In this document: piece by piece, positions 52,330 through 62,423 of the stretch
How positions within the stretch are numbered: the first letter of the stretch is position 1
Layout of the letters: each line of letters begins with the position of its first letter
NCBI GenBank assembly: GCA_963817735.1
Contig: CAWFPP010000009.1
Location: 186,001-250,000 of the forward strand
Direction: 5' to 3'
Source: Bog-473 sp963817735
GTDB taxonomy: Bacteria > Actinomycetota > Acidimicrobiia > Acidimicrobiales > RAAP-2
Length of the DNA: 64,000 bases
Position numbers and translations under genes: made by a program
The notes under the pieces: generated by a model
Seen by the model: only the letters and a program-made list of their open reading frames with translations
Databases searched by the model: none
What the model was told of the DNA's origin: nothing

Positions 52330-52348
52330 GGGGCCCTCGGGCGGCCCC
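52330..52348. terminator. Short hairpin between convergent genes
   Basis: GGGGCC (52330-52335) and GGCCCC (52343-52348) form a 6-bp stem with a 7-base loop in the 33-base gap between convergent genes. Weak evidence. Confidence 0.3.
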
Positions 52349-52354
52349 AGCGGG

Positions 52355-53193
52355 TCACCCCCGGGGCAGGACGGCGGCGCACACCTTGTAGCAGTGGCCG
52401 TCCCGCGGGGGGCTGACCGTCACCAGGAGGTACTGGGGCTCGAAGCCGAGAGCGGTGGACAGGCTCTTCCCGCTCAGGCGCTCCCGCCGGGCTGCGTCGA
52501 GGGCGCGGGCGGCGTTGCGATCCTCCACCGGGAGCCAGACGTCGTCGCGGTCCCACCCGAAGCGGACCCAGGTCGTCCCGTCGGCCTGGCGCCGAATCAG
52601 CTGGGGCCGCCTCGTCGGCTCGATGATCGCCACGGAGGGCCGGAAACCCCGGAACTCCCAGTACGGCGCCGAGGGTCCCGGGAACCCGAGCAGCGGGCCG
52701 TCGGGGGACGCCACCAGCCGGCGGAGGAGCTTGCGCAGGTGCCGGCCCCGCAGGGTGCCGACATGTCGGGGCAGGTCGGCGACGGTCGTTGCCTCCGGGC
52801 GAGCCAGGTCGTCGCGCTCGGGGTCGTCTGCCAGCGTCACCTCGACCACGTCGAAGGTGCTGATGTCGGGTTCGTGGCCCTCGGGCCAGGGCACACGGAC
52901 CCGCATGACCGTGCGGGTGGCCAGGTCGACGACGGTGGTGTCCTCGACGGTGGAGGACAGCACGAGGAGATGGAGGGTGGAGCCGCCGGCCGTCGGGACG
53001 CGTTCGGTGCGGCGGGCCGAGCGACGGAGCAGCCGCGCGGGGTCCGTCGGCGTCTCCGCCCGGCGGCGTGGGACGGTCTCGGCGGCGTCCCTTTCGCGCG
53101 CGAGGCGATCGGCGTCGGCGTCGGCGTCGGCGTCCGGGCCTGCGTTCGCGACACCGGCGGCACCATCGGTCTCCGGATCGCGAGGGAGCCCGC

Positions 53194-53197
<4 letters not shown>
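52355..53197 (-). CDS. Protein of unknown function with an Asp-Ala repeat (280 aa)
   Basis: Starts at ATG 53197, overlapping the DUF255 stop (ATGA), so it is the second gene of that operon. A disordered N-terminus includes an Asp-Ala repeat encoded by four GGCGTC units (53111-53134, opposite strand), followed by Arg-rich residues. The rest is soluble: 'LHLLVLSSTVEDTTVVDLA', 'PSAPYWEFRGFRPSVAIIEP' and 'WVRFGWDRDDVWLPVEDRNA'. I do not recognise a family. The regular beta pattern and conserved Trp/Arg suggest a binding domain. Confidence 0.7.
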
Positions 53198-55248
<2,051 letters not shown>

Positions 55249-55314
55249 GGCAGCGATGCTACGGCTCCTTCGCCGGGCCGCGGCACACCGCCGGTGCCGT
55301 GCAAGGCTCAGGCC

Positions 55315-56085
55315 ATGGAGCTCGAACTCAACGGAAAGACCGCTCTCGTGACGGGGGGCAGCCGGGGGATCGGCCTCGCCATGGCCGCCCGCTTCGCCGA
55401 GGCGGGCGCCAACGTCATGATCACCTCGCGCAAGGCCGAGGTCCTGGCCGAGGCCGCCGCGGGCCTCGTCGCCGGAGGCGCGGCCGAGGAACACGTGGCC
55501 TGGACCGTGGCGCACGTCGGCAGGCCCGAGGACGCGCAGTCGTGCGTGGCCGAGACAGTGGCCCGTTTCGGTCGGCTCGACATCCTGGTCAACAACGCCG
55601 GCACCAACCCGTACTTCGGGCCGATGATCGACATCGACGTCGTGCGGGCGCAGAAGACGTTCGAGGTCAACCAGCTCGCCATCCTGGTCTGGGCGGCCGC
55701 CGCCGTGAAGGCGGGCTTGCGGGGTTCAATCATCAACGTCGCGTCCATCGGGGGGCTCGGTGTCGAGCCGGGCATTGGCTGGTACAACGTGACGAAGGCG
55801 GCGGTGCTCCACATCACGCGGCAGCTCTCTTTCGAGCTGGCCCCCGATGTCCGGGTGAACGCGCTGGCGCCGGGGCTGGTCAAGACGAAGCTGGCCGCCG
55901 CGCTGTGGGAGGGTCCGGGCGAGGACCGCATCGCCGCCCACATCCCGATGCGCCGGCTGGGCCTGCCCGACGACATCGCCACGGCCGCGCTGTTCCTGGC
56001 CTCAGACGCCGCTTCGTGGATCACCGGGCAGACGCTCGTCGTGGACGGCGGGACGACGGCGCAACCTTCGGGGGGCGTGGGGTGA
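55315..56085 (+). CDS. SDR-family oxidoreductase
   Basis: A 256-residue short-chain dehydrogenase/reductase. NAD(P)-binding 'VTGGSRGIGLAMA' (about residues 11-23), 'LVNNAGTNPYFG', the catalytic Ser in 'NVASIGGLG' and Tyr-x3-Lys in 'GWYNVTKAA', and the C-terminal 'WITGQTLVVDGG' are complete, as in FabG-like reductases. The substrate is unknown. It is followed 83 bases later by the carboxymuconolactone-decarboxylase/ECF41 pair, but the ECF41 promoter lies between them, so it is probably outside that operon. Confidence 0.9.
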   Translation: MELELNGKTALVTGGSRGIGLAMAARFAEAGANVMITSRKAEVLAEAAAGLVAGGAAEEHVAWTVAHVGRPEDAQSCVAETVARFGRLDILVNNAGTNPYFGPMIDIDVVRAQKTFEVNQLAILVWAAAAVKAGLRGSIINVASIGGLGVEPGIGWYNVTKAAVLHITRQLSFELAPDVRVNALAPGLVKTKLAAALWEGPGEDRIAAHIPMRRLGLPDDIATAALFLASDAASWITGQTLVVDGGTTAQPSGGVG

Positions 56086-56096
56086 TCCCATCGTCA

Positions 56097-56123
56097 TGTC
56101 ACAGAACCGGCGGCTGTCCCGTC
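56097..56123 (+). promoter_or_regulatory. ECF41-type promoter
   Basis: TGTCACA at 56097-56103 and CGTC at 56120-56123, spaced by exactly 16 bases, are the published consensus of ECF41 promoters. It lies 45 bases before the carboxymuconolactone-decarboxylase gene, which is followed by an ECF41 sigma gene, so the sigma factor should activate its own operon. Confidence 0.85.
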
Positions 56124-56168
56124 CCAACGAGATGAAAGAGAATGCACCGAGCAGAGGAAGGGAGAGCC

Positions 56169-56750
56169 ATGGCTCACGTCCCGTTGCGGGAGAACCCCAA
56201 AGGCCTCGTCGCCCGCCTGGCCACCAGGTACACCAAGCGCCGTTTCGGCCAGATGGTCGAGCCCACGGAGGCGGCAGCGCACCATGCCGGCGTCCTCGTG
56301 GCCATGGGCAGCCTGGAGACAGCGGTCCAGTTCAGTTGGAAGAAGCTCGACCCGACGTTGCGCTGGCTCGCCGTGCAGGCCACCGGCATGCAGATCGGCT
56401 GCTCCTGGTGTGTCGACTACGGCTACTTCGAGGGGATGAACCAGGGCATCGACCCGGACAAGGTGCGGGCGGTCGGCAGCTGGCGCATGAGCGAGCTCTT
56501 CGACGAGCGCGAGCGCGTGGTGCTCGAGTACGCCGAGACGGCGACCGGCAGTCCCGCCGAGGTCTCCGATGAGCTTGCCGCCCGGATCCGGGCCCGCCTG
56601 ACTGATGCGGAGTTCGTCGAGCTCGCAGCCTGGGTTGCGCTCGAGAACTTCCGGTCCCGGTTCAACGCCGGCCTCGGCCTGCGCAGCCAGGGTTTCTCGG
56701 ACGACTGCGAGATCCCCATGCGGGCCGCCGGCACGGATGCCGTCGCCTGA
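56169..56750 (+). CDS. Carboxymuconolactone-decarboxylase (AhpD-like) family protein
   Basis: A 193-residue all-helical protein with the AhpD-type redox pair in 'MQIGCSWCVDYGYFEG' (about 75-90). I chose ATG 56169, after GGGAGAG; ATG 56142 is upstream. It is the partner usually found with ECF41 sigma factors (the 'COE' proteins), and the downstream sigma gene overlaps its 3' end by 14 bases. It may be a peroxidase-like or thiol-disulfide enzyme; no substrate is known. Confidence 0.88.
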   Translation: MAHVPLRENPKGLVARLATRYTKRRFGQMVEPTEAAAHHAGVLVAMGSLETAVQFSWKKLDPTLRWLAVQATGMQIGCSWCVDYGYFEGMNQGIDPDKVRAVGSWRMSELFDERERVVLEYAETATGSPAEVSDELAARIRARLTDAEFVELAAWVALENFRSRFNAGLGLRSQGFSDDCEIPMRAAGTDAVA

Positions 56751-57633
56751 CCCCGACGCCGACGCGGCGACCTTCGAGGAGTGGCGCCCGCTGCTCTTCG
56801 GCATCGCCTATCGCATGCTGGGGAGTGCCGCCGACGCGGAGGACGTGGTCCAGGACGCCTCCATCCGCTGGCTGCGCCGGCGCGACCGCGACGTCCAATC
56901 GGTCCGCGCCTATCTCGTGACGATCGTGACGCGCCTGTGCCTCGACCAACTCGGCTCCGCCCGGGCCACCCGTGTGTCGTATGCAGGCCCCTGGCTGCCC
57001 GAGCCCGTGGTGGTCGACGAGGCGGAGGCAGCCGAGCAGGCGGACTCCCTGTCGCTGGCCTTCCTCGTCCTGCTCGAGGAGCTGACGCCGCTCGAACGCG
57101 CCGCCTATCTGTTGCACGACGTCTTCGGCTACTCCTTCGAGGAGGTGGGTCGCTCGCTGGGGCGTACGCCGGCGGCCTCCCGCCAGCTGGGCGCACGGGC
57201 GCGCCGGCGCATCGAGGCGCGGAGCCAGCGCTTCGATGCCGACCTGCATCAGGGTCGTGCTCTGACGGACCGCTTCCTGGTGGCCTGCGCCACCGGGGAT
57301 CTCTCGGGGCTCCTCTCCATGCTCGCCGAGGACGTCGTGGTGTGGACCGACGGCGGCGGCAAGGTGCGCGCTGCCATGCGGCCGGTGGTGGGTCCATACC
57401 GCAGCTCGCGGTTCCTGTTGCACGTGGCCAAGAAGCAACAGGGCCTCCCGCGCGCTGCCGTTCTGAACGGGCAACCGGCCACCGTCTTCGTGGACGGTGA
57501 CACAGTCGTCGCGGCCCTCGTCCTCGACATCATGGACGGCGTGATCGTCGGCGTCCGTGCCGTGACGAACCCGGACAAGCTGGCCCGGCTGAGCGCGCGG
57601 CTGCCCGCCGGCACCCCTGAGGAGCTGGACTGA
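56737..57633 (+). CDS. ECF41-family sigma factor (SigJ-like) with C-terminal SnoaL-like domain
   Basis: A 298-residue sigma factor from ATG 56737. Region 2 is 'FEEWRPLLFGIAYRMLGSAA' to 'DAEDVVQDASIRWL', region 4 'LTPLERAAYLLHDVFGYSFE' with its HTH. The ECF41 hallmarks are all present: 'YAGPWLPEP' in the linker, 'DGGGKVRAA' and 'NPDKLARL' in the SnoaL-like C-terminal extension that controls activity in place of an anti-sigma factor. It is coupled to the AhpD-like gene and probably autoregulated through the promoter at 56097. Confidence 0.93.
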   Translation: MPSPDPDADAATFEEWRPLLFGIAYRMLGSAADAEDVVQDASIRWLRRRDRDVQSVRAYLVTIVTRLCLDQLGSARATRVSYAGPWLPEPVVVDEAEAAEQADSLSLAFLVLLEELTPLERAAYLLHDVFGYSFEEVGRSLGRTPAASRQLGARARRRIEARSQRFDADLHQGRALTDRFLVACATGDLSGLLSMLAEDVVVWTDGGGKVRAAMRPVVGPYRSSRFLLHVAKKQQGLPRAAVLNGQPATVFVDGDTVVAALVLDIMDGVIVGVRAVTNPDKLARLSARLPAGTPEELD

Positions 57634-57897
57634 GGATCGACGAGTTGGAGCCTGCACTTGTGTACCCCGAACTGGACAATGGGGCCGCCCGCCAGACCTG
57701 CCCACGTACGAATCAGGCACGTGTGGGCGCGTGGATAACCGCCTCAAAGCACTCAGGGCCCACACTCGGAGAACAGTGAAGGTGTCCTACTCTGGTGATG
57801 GTGGGCTGGTTAGGGCGATGGAAGAGCAGACCCTCGAACCCCACCTACGTTTCCCCTGGGTCTCCCTCGAGGAGAGTGCTCGAGATCGCGACACGAT
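57634..57897. other. Intergenic region without a supported gene
   Basis: Downstream of the ECF41 sigma gene. Several short open frames exist but none has family-like sequence or a ribosome-binding site that I can support. It marks the switch from ordered genes to the looser, accessory-looking end of the window. Confidence 0.4.
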
Positions 57898-58098
57898 TTG
57901 GAGCGGTTCCTGGTTGGGGCGTGGCGCGAAGGGGCCCTCTGTGGATCAAGCCCCGATGAAGCCTTCTCGGTCACCTGCAGCGATTCGACCCACGACTCAG
58001 GCGAGAATGCCGCACGCTCTTTCACGTTTGACGTCGCTGCTGCAGCGGTGCCCGGCGAGTTCATCAGGTTCCGAGTTACGCAGACGTTCCCCGACTGA
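57898..58098 (+). pseudogene. Possible remnant of a contractile-tail sheath protein C-terminus
   Basis: A 66-residue frame reading 'ERFLVGAWREGALCGSSPDE' then 'AFSVTC' and, after a short gap, 'AAVPGEFIRFRVTQ'. Phage and contractile-injection-system sheath proteins end with the same pattern (FLxxLWxxGAL-G-PEEAF-V-C ... PAEF--FRI). The N-terminal 300 or more residues are absent, and no other tail genes are near, so this would be a decayed fragment. The match is by eye and short. Confidence 0.35.
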
Positions 58099-58217
58099 GG
58101 AAGTCGGATGCCCGGGAGCGCGGGCCCCCCACTGCCGGACCAGGGCGCGCCCCTCGGCACCTATGGGATAGGGGCAGAGGACGTTGCAAGCCGACTCAGG
58201 TCGGACCAAGCTGGAGT

Positions 58218-58963
58218 GTGCCCGAAAACCGATTCGTCGGCGAGATCGCCAGAACCTATGACCAACCTGGGACGGGGATGTTCGCCGACGGCGTTGCTTG
58301 AAGCGACCGTCGACTGTCTGGTCGAGTTGACCGACGGTGGAGCGGCGATGGAGTTCGCCATTGGGACTGGCCGGGTCGCCGTCCCTTTGGCTGCCCGGGG
58401 TGTTTCGGTCTCCGGGATCGAGTTGTCCGCAGACATGCTCGACGTACTGCGATCGAAACCCGAAGCGAGCGAGATCAAGGCCGTCGAAGGCGACATGGCC
58501 GTGACATTCGTGGAGGGCGAGTTCTCCCTTGTGTACCTGGTCTTCAACACGATCAGAACCTGACGACGCAGGACGAACAAGTGGCGTGTTTCGAAAACGC
58601 TGCCCGGCACCTTCGCCCCGGCGGCCGCTTTGTAATAGAGACCAGCGTGCCCGGTCTTCGCCAGCTACCACCGGGCAACTCCGGTGTCGCGTTTGCATTG
58701 ACAGAGGACTACATCGGCATCGACGACTTCATTGACCGCACGCACAAGCAGATCTCCCGATCTCGGCACTTCAACCGACTTCCTGACGGCAGCTTCACCG
58801 AATTCACGGCACCGTTCCGATATGTGTGGCCGGCTGAGTTGGACCTGATGGCTCGGATCGCGGGAATGACGCTGGAACATCGATGGGGCGTGGTGGGATC
58901 GATCGCCGTTCACAGGTGAGAGCTGCTTGGCATGTCAGCGTGTGGCGTCTCCCGGAGGCTTAG
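58218..58963 (+). pseudogene. Class I SAM-dependent methyltransferase, broken by at least four frameshifts
   Basis: Pieces of one methyltransferase lie in order in different frames. Piece 1 (GTG 58218) reads 'VPENRFVGEIARTYDQPGTG' and stops at 58299. Piece 2 carries the SAM loop 'MEFAIGTGRVAVPLAARGV' and 'EFSLVYLVFNTI' and stops at 58561. Piece 3 has 'CFENAARHLRPGGRFVIETS' and 'FRYVWPAELDLMARIAGM'. Piece 4 is 'WDRSPFTGES' near 58894, and a last bit 'HVSVWRLPEA' ends at 58963. Each fits the expected position in the family, so this is a decayed or heavily mis-sequenced gene. Confidence 0.8.
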
Positions 58964-58980
58964 GCGCACGCAGATCGCCG

Positions 58981-59004
58981 GGCCCCCTGCAAGTCCTGGG
59001 GGCC
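58981..59004. terminator. Hairpin after the methyltransferase pseudogene
   Basis: GGCCCCC (58981-58987) and GGGGGCC (58998-59004) pair perfectly over a 10-base loop, 17 bases after the end of the methyltransferase remnant. No T run. Confidence 0.45.
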
Positions 59005-59133
59005 AGCCTGCCTGCCCCGTACATTGCCGGATAGGGGTGCCCGCGTACACACAACGGTCCTAGGGCGCGCTTTCATCTACCGGCCAGGCAGGGGAAAAAT
59101 AGGGCATTCAAGAGGGTTCGAGAAGGAGGCGAG

Positions 59134-59520
59134 ATGGCCAAAGTCGGTCGGCTGGTGGCGGTCATCTTGGAGGTTTCCAATCTGGACCGCTCGGAGGCTC
59201 TCTACCGAGATGGATTCGGCCTAGATCTTCATCCGGGCGACAATGGCGTTGACGACAGATGGATTGGCGGACGGCACGCAGAAATCTCGTGGCACGAGGG
59301 TGCCTACCTTCATTTTGCTCTCTATCCGGCGAAAGAGAAACCGACCTCTGGTGCGCAGATCGCACTGTCTGTCGTTGACATCGAAGTCGCTCATGAAGCA
59401 GCCGTGAGTGCTGGCGCCCACGTCCTTCACCAACCACGCACGGAACCTTGGGGTCGTAGCGGTCGCTATGAAGACTTTGACGGCAACGTGATTGAGTTGA
59501 CTCAACACACCCAGTCGTAG
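59134..59520 (+). CDS. VOC-family (glyoxalase/bleomycin-resistance fold) protein
   Basis: A 128-residue protein from ATG 59134, with GAAGGAGGCGAG upstream. The beta-alpha-beta repeats are recognisable: 'VAVILEVSNLDRSEALYRDG', 'YLHFALYPA', 'IALSVVDIEVAHEAAVSAGA' and 'GRYEDFDGNVIELTQH', whose last Glu is the usual metal ligand. Substrate unknown; such proteins include dioxygenases, isomerases and antibiotic-binding proteins. Confidence 0.85.
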   Translation: MAKVGRLVAVILEVSNLDRSEALYRDGFGLDLHPGDNGVDDRWIGGRHAEISWHEGAYLHFALYPAKEKPTSGAQIALSVVDIEVAHEAAVSAGAHVLHQPRTEPWGRSGRYEDFDGNVIELTQHTQS

Positions 59521-59563
59521 TCGAACCATGTGGAAGGTTCTCGCAGCGGGGAATGGGCCCCTC

Positions 59564-60205
59564 TCAGCGTAAGTCCCCGAGCCCCGGCCCTTCGAGGACC
59601 GGGAGGACTTGGCGCCTGTTCGCTACGAAAAGAACGAGGTCAATGGTTCTCCCTCTTATCTCGGTTCCACTTCCCCTCGACCAGGCACCGTCCGTCGCCA
59701 CCAACCGGTGGCCACGGTGGGGTGCTGCATGAACGACCATCCGCGCTCTGTCCCAATAGGCATCCAACACGGACGCCGCAACGTGGGGGGCTACGTCGAC
59801 GTCCTCGCCCAATGGCCGAAATGCGTCTGCACTGTGCACGACTACGTCGCCCATTCCGAAAGGTTTCGAGGATCCGCCAGAACGGAGGCGCACGTCGGCC
59901 GCCCTGTGGAGCCGATCAGCCAGCTCCGGGACCTGCACCCCGCGGAGTCGCTTGGCCGCTTTGTTCACCGAGTGGTCGGGTCGGAATCCACCTCGAAGTA
60001 GGTCACTCATCAACGACCATGGAGTGGACTCAGCGTTCCTCACAAGGTGGGCGAGCACGTCACGCACCAGCCAGCCGGCACACCAGGACGGTTGATCCCA
60101 CGCTGTCTCGTCCAGGGCCACAATGCGGTCGGCAAACTGGCGGCGTAGCCGAGCGACCTCTTGTGGTACCTCAGCGGTCTCCACGAGGCCGATCATTTCA
60201 CCCAC
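59564..60205 (-). CDS. Maleylpyruvate-isomerase-family, DinB-fold protein
   Basis: A 213-residue member of the mycothiol-dependent DinB superfamily. Typical segments are 'DETAWDQPSWCAGWLVRDVL' with 'AHLV', and 'GMGDVVVHSADAFRPL', which supplies the second histidine motif. Convergent with the VOC gene. Substrate unknown; related proteins act as mycothiol S-transferases. Confidence 0.82.
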   Translation of the reverse strand: MGEMIGLVETAEVPQEVARLRRQFADRIVALDETAWDQPSWCAGWLVRDVLAHLVRNAESTPWSLMSDLLRGGFRPDHSVNKAAKRLRGVQVPELADRLHRAADVRLRSGGSSKPFGMGDVVVHSADAFRPLGEDVDVAPHVAASVLDAYWDRARMVVHAAPHRGHRLVATDGAWSRGSGTEIRGRTIDLVLFVANRRQVLPVLEGPGLGDLR

Positions 60206-60352
60206 CGGATGCGGGCACCAAGGCGAACTCGACCCTCGCCCCTAACGCCGTCGGTGTGACCGGCAACGGGCCGGACGGTTCCGTGCGGCATCGGCCCCAT
60301 AACGACCAAGAGAGAAGAAGCAGCACTGCTGAAAGCGGAATGGCCTCTGAGT

Positions 60353-60586
60353 GTGTACCGGGGCAGCGCGCTCGTCCGGAAAGCGTCCTTTCGAATCGGA
60401 TACACCTTTCGCTTCGGTCTGCCACCCGGCATCCACGTGATCTCCAACGACGGGACTCCGCCCCAGCACTATTCCATCCCGCGGTCTCCTCCTTTCTCCG
60501 GCCCGGCCTATTTCGGAAGCTCGGCATTCCGGATCCGTTCCGGTCGCAGCACGCACGTGGTCGTAGACGACCCCTGCACCTACTAG
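60353..60586 (+). CDS. Small protein of unknown function, uncertain start
   Basis: A 77-residue frame from GTG 60353. The sequence 'SFRIGYTFRFGLPPGIHVIS' and 'PPFSGPAYFGSSAFRIRSGR' has a beta-strand, Gly/Pro/aromatic composition that looks like real protein, unlike the competing antisense frames. The frame is open upstream to 60260 without a convincing start codon, so the N-terminus may be elsewhere or lost. No family recognised. Confidence 0.35.
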   Translation: MYRGSALVRKASFRIGYTFRFGLPPGIHVISNDGTPPQHYSIPRSPPFSGPAYFGSSAFRIRSGRSTHVVVDDPCTY

Positions 60587-60796
60587 ACAGCGTGCCCCCG
60601 AACAATGGAAGGAGGCGCCTATCTGACCAGCCGGCATGAAATTACGTTCCGTCACAGGAGGTCGCTGAACTGCTGGGCTGAGTCACAGTGCGAGGTTCGA
60701 CGTGCGGGTTTCCCGGGCGAGTTAGACCAGACTCGTGCGGCAGCAAGCCCGTTCAAGGTCCCATATGATCGCCCCCAGCGAGCAAAGGAGTCAGCC
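60587..60796. other. Intergenic region upstream of the TIGR03086 gene
   Basis: About 210 bases. It ends with AAAGGAG before the ATG at 60797. No gene or convincing promoter elements recognised. Confidence 0.35.
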
Positions 60797-61369
60797 ATGG
60801 ATGCGGATAGCTTCGGCCGCGCAGTTCGCAGTTCGCGCTCGGTCCTCGTCGCCGTACGGCCCGAGCAGCTCGACGACCCGACGCCTTGTGCGTCGTGGAA
60901 GGTGCGAGACCTGATCAACCACATGGTGCAGGCGCCCGATTTTGCCGCCACGGTGGCGAGTACCCATGACTTCTCCAATCACCGAGGCGACGACGTCGAC
61001 CACGCCTCGGGTGACTACCTCGCCGCCTACGACGCGGCGACCGACCACGCCCTCGACGCATTCCGGGGCGAGGGCGCCTTCGAGGGCTTGGTGAAAATGC
61101 CCTTCGGAGAGCTGCCGGCAGCGGCCTTCGCGACCATCGCGACGGGCGATGCCTTCGTCCACGGCTGGGATCTCGCCAAGGCCACGGGCCAGGGGGCGGG
61201 CACCCTCGACCCTGCTCTGGCCGAGGAGCTGCTCGTCGAGGTCGAGCCGCTGCTGCCCGACGAGTTCCGCGGTGCCGACGGTGCAGCGCCCTTCGGACCG
61301 AGAGTCGAAGTCGGCGACGACGCGCCGGCCGCGGACAAGCTGGCCGGTTTCCTGGGCCGTCGAACTTGA
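60797..61369 (+). CDS. TIGR03086-type DinB-fold protein
   Basis: A 190-residue actinobacterial protein from ATG 60797, with AAAGGAG upstream. It has 'LDDPTPCASWKVRDLINHMV' (first His), 'DYLAAYDAATDHALDAF' and 'ATGDAFVHGWDLAKATGQ' (HGWDLA is the family hallmark). It belongs to the metal-binding DinB-like group, possibly mycothiol-dependent. Convergent with the nitroreductase-like gene 10 bases away. Confidence 0.88.
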   Translation: MDADSFGRAVRSSRSVLVAVRPEQLDDPTPCASWKVRDLINHMVQAPDFAATVASTHDFSNHRGDDVDHASGDYLAAYDAATDHALDAFRGEGAFEGLVKMPFGELPAAAFATIATGDAFVHGWDLAKATGQGAGTLDPALAEELLVEVEPLLPDEFRGADGAAPFGPRVEVGDDAPAADKLAGFLGRRT

Positions 61370-61379
61370 GCCCGAAAAC

Positions 61380-61805
61380 CTAGGAGCTCGGTCTGGGCGT
61401 GAGGACCATCAGGGGGATAATGCGCTCGGTCTTCCGCGCGATGTCTGCGAGCTGCGGATAGCGCTCAGCTGCTCTCGCAAAGAGGCGGTCGCGCTCGTCG
61501 CCGGTGGCCTCCTCCGCTACAACGTCAATCGTCTCGCTACTGACCTCGATCCTCGTGACCGGGTGCTCCTTTAGGTTGTGATACCAGGCTGGATGCTTCG
61601 GCGCTCCTCCGTTCGCGGCCCAGATGAAGTAGCGCCCATCGTCGGGCAGGTACGCGACCGGGTTGACACGGCTCACACCGGACATTGCGCCGGTGTGGTG
61701 GAGCAAGAGAAGTGGCGTTTCCTCCCACATGCCGCCGACTCGTCCGCTGTTGGCCCGGAATTCACCGATCACTTTGGCGTTGTACTCATCGGATGACTCA
61801 GCCAT
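61380..61805 (-). CDS. Ddn-like F420-dependent nitroreductase family protein
   Basis: A 141-residue split-beta-barrel protein of the deazaflavin-dependent nitroreductase family. 'NAKVIGEFRANSGRVGG' is the start, 'PLLLLHHTGAMSGVSRVNPV' is the F420-phosphate site, and 'WAANGGAPKHPAWYHNLKEH' is the hallmark loop. I chose ATG 61805 over GTG 61856. It implies that the organism makes cofactor F420. Confidence 0.9.
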   Translation of the reverse strand: MAESSDEYNAKVIGEFRANSGRVGGMWEETPLLLLHHTGAMSGVSRVNPVAYLPDDGRYFIWAANGGAPKHPAWYHNLKEHPVTRIEVSSETIDVVAEEATGDERDRLFARAAERYPQLADIARKTERIIPLMVLTPRPSS

Positions 61806-61901
61806 CGGGCTCCTCTCGTTCTCGGTGTCGCCATGGCTTTGAGGGCGAACAGCCACCCCGACCGTCTCTGACCAACTGTTCCTCGCTGTGGCGGCGCACC
61901 C

Positions 61902-62423
61902 CTACGAGGTCCGCAGCGTCGAACCGGTCTCAAGGAGGGTTTTGAGACTGGAAAGAACGGCAGGCCAGCCCTCAGAGATGGCTTGGAGAACGGCGCTACC
62001 GGGCTCGAACCCGTCGTGGACGACCGTGAGCTTTACGACGCCGTGCCCGACGTCCTCAATGTCGAAGGCCACCTTGGATCGGGGTTCAGCCCGCCAGGCG
62101 TCAGCGGTGGCTTCGTCCATGCCGACCTCGGCGGCCCACTCGGGCGTAATCGTGTGCCAGGTGTAGGCCAGCCGGCGGTAGGGATCGGACTCGAGGATCA
62201 CCTGTTCGGGGTCGCTCACGACAAGCCCGACCTCCTCGTGCGCCATGTCGTAGGTGGAGCCCTTCTTCCAGTCCGAACGGAAGGTCTTCTCACCAGCCCT
62301 TTGGTGCCGCCAATAGCGCTTCATGAGGGCGGGGTCGGTGAGGCCCTGCCAGACCCGCTCGGGCGTGGCCTGGATGTAGATCGTGTAGGTAAAGCTCGTC
62401 ATCTGGTTGATGCGTGCAGCCAT
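61902..62423 (-). CDS. SRPBCC (AHSA1-like) ligand-binding protein
   Basis: A 173-residue START/AHSA1-fold protein. 'TYTIYIQATPERVWQGLTDP' opens the domain, followed by 'GSTYDMAHEEVGLVVSDPEQ', 'RLAYTWHTITPEW', and 'LTVVHDGFEPGSAVLQAISE', ending 'GWPAVLSSLKTLLETG'. Start ATG 62423 has GGAGG about 7 bases upstream. Such proteins often pair with an ArsR regulator, but I found none here. Confidence 0.87.
   Translation of the reverse strand: MAARINQMTSFTYTIYIQATPERVWQGLTDPALMKRYWRHQRAGEKTFRSDWKKGSTYDMAHEEVGLVVSDPEQVILESDPYRRLAYTWHTITPEWAAEVGMDEATADAWRAEPRSKVAFDIEDVGHGVVKLTVVHDGFEPGSAVLQAISEGWPAVLSSLKTLLETGSTLRTS

Noticed and set aside
53111..53134. Four GGCGTC repeats as a possible regulatory microsatellite
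   Set aside because: They are in frame inside a coding region (Asp-Ala repeats), so coding use explains them.
57731..58171. Plus-strand open frame overlapping the sheath-like fragment
   Set aside because: A different frame from the one with the family pattern; Ser/Arg/Pro-rich and not protein-like.
59100..59130. A GGTTCGA-like T-loop suggesting a tRNA
   Set aside because: No acceptor stem or D-arm surrounds it; it lies in the leader of the VOC gene.
60193..60655. Reverse-strand frames between the two DinB-fold genes
   Set aside because: Composition is Arg/Pro/Ser-rich and shadow-like; the plus-strand frame at 60353 looks more like protein, and even that is uncertain.
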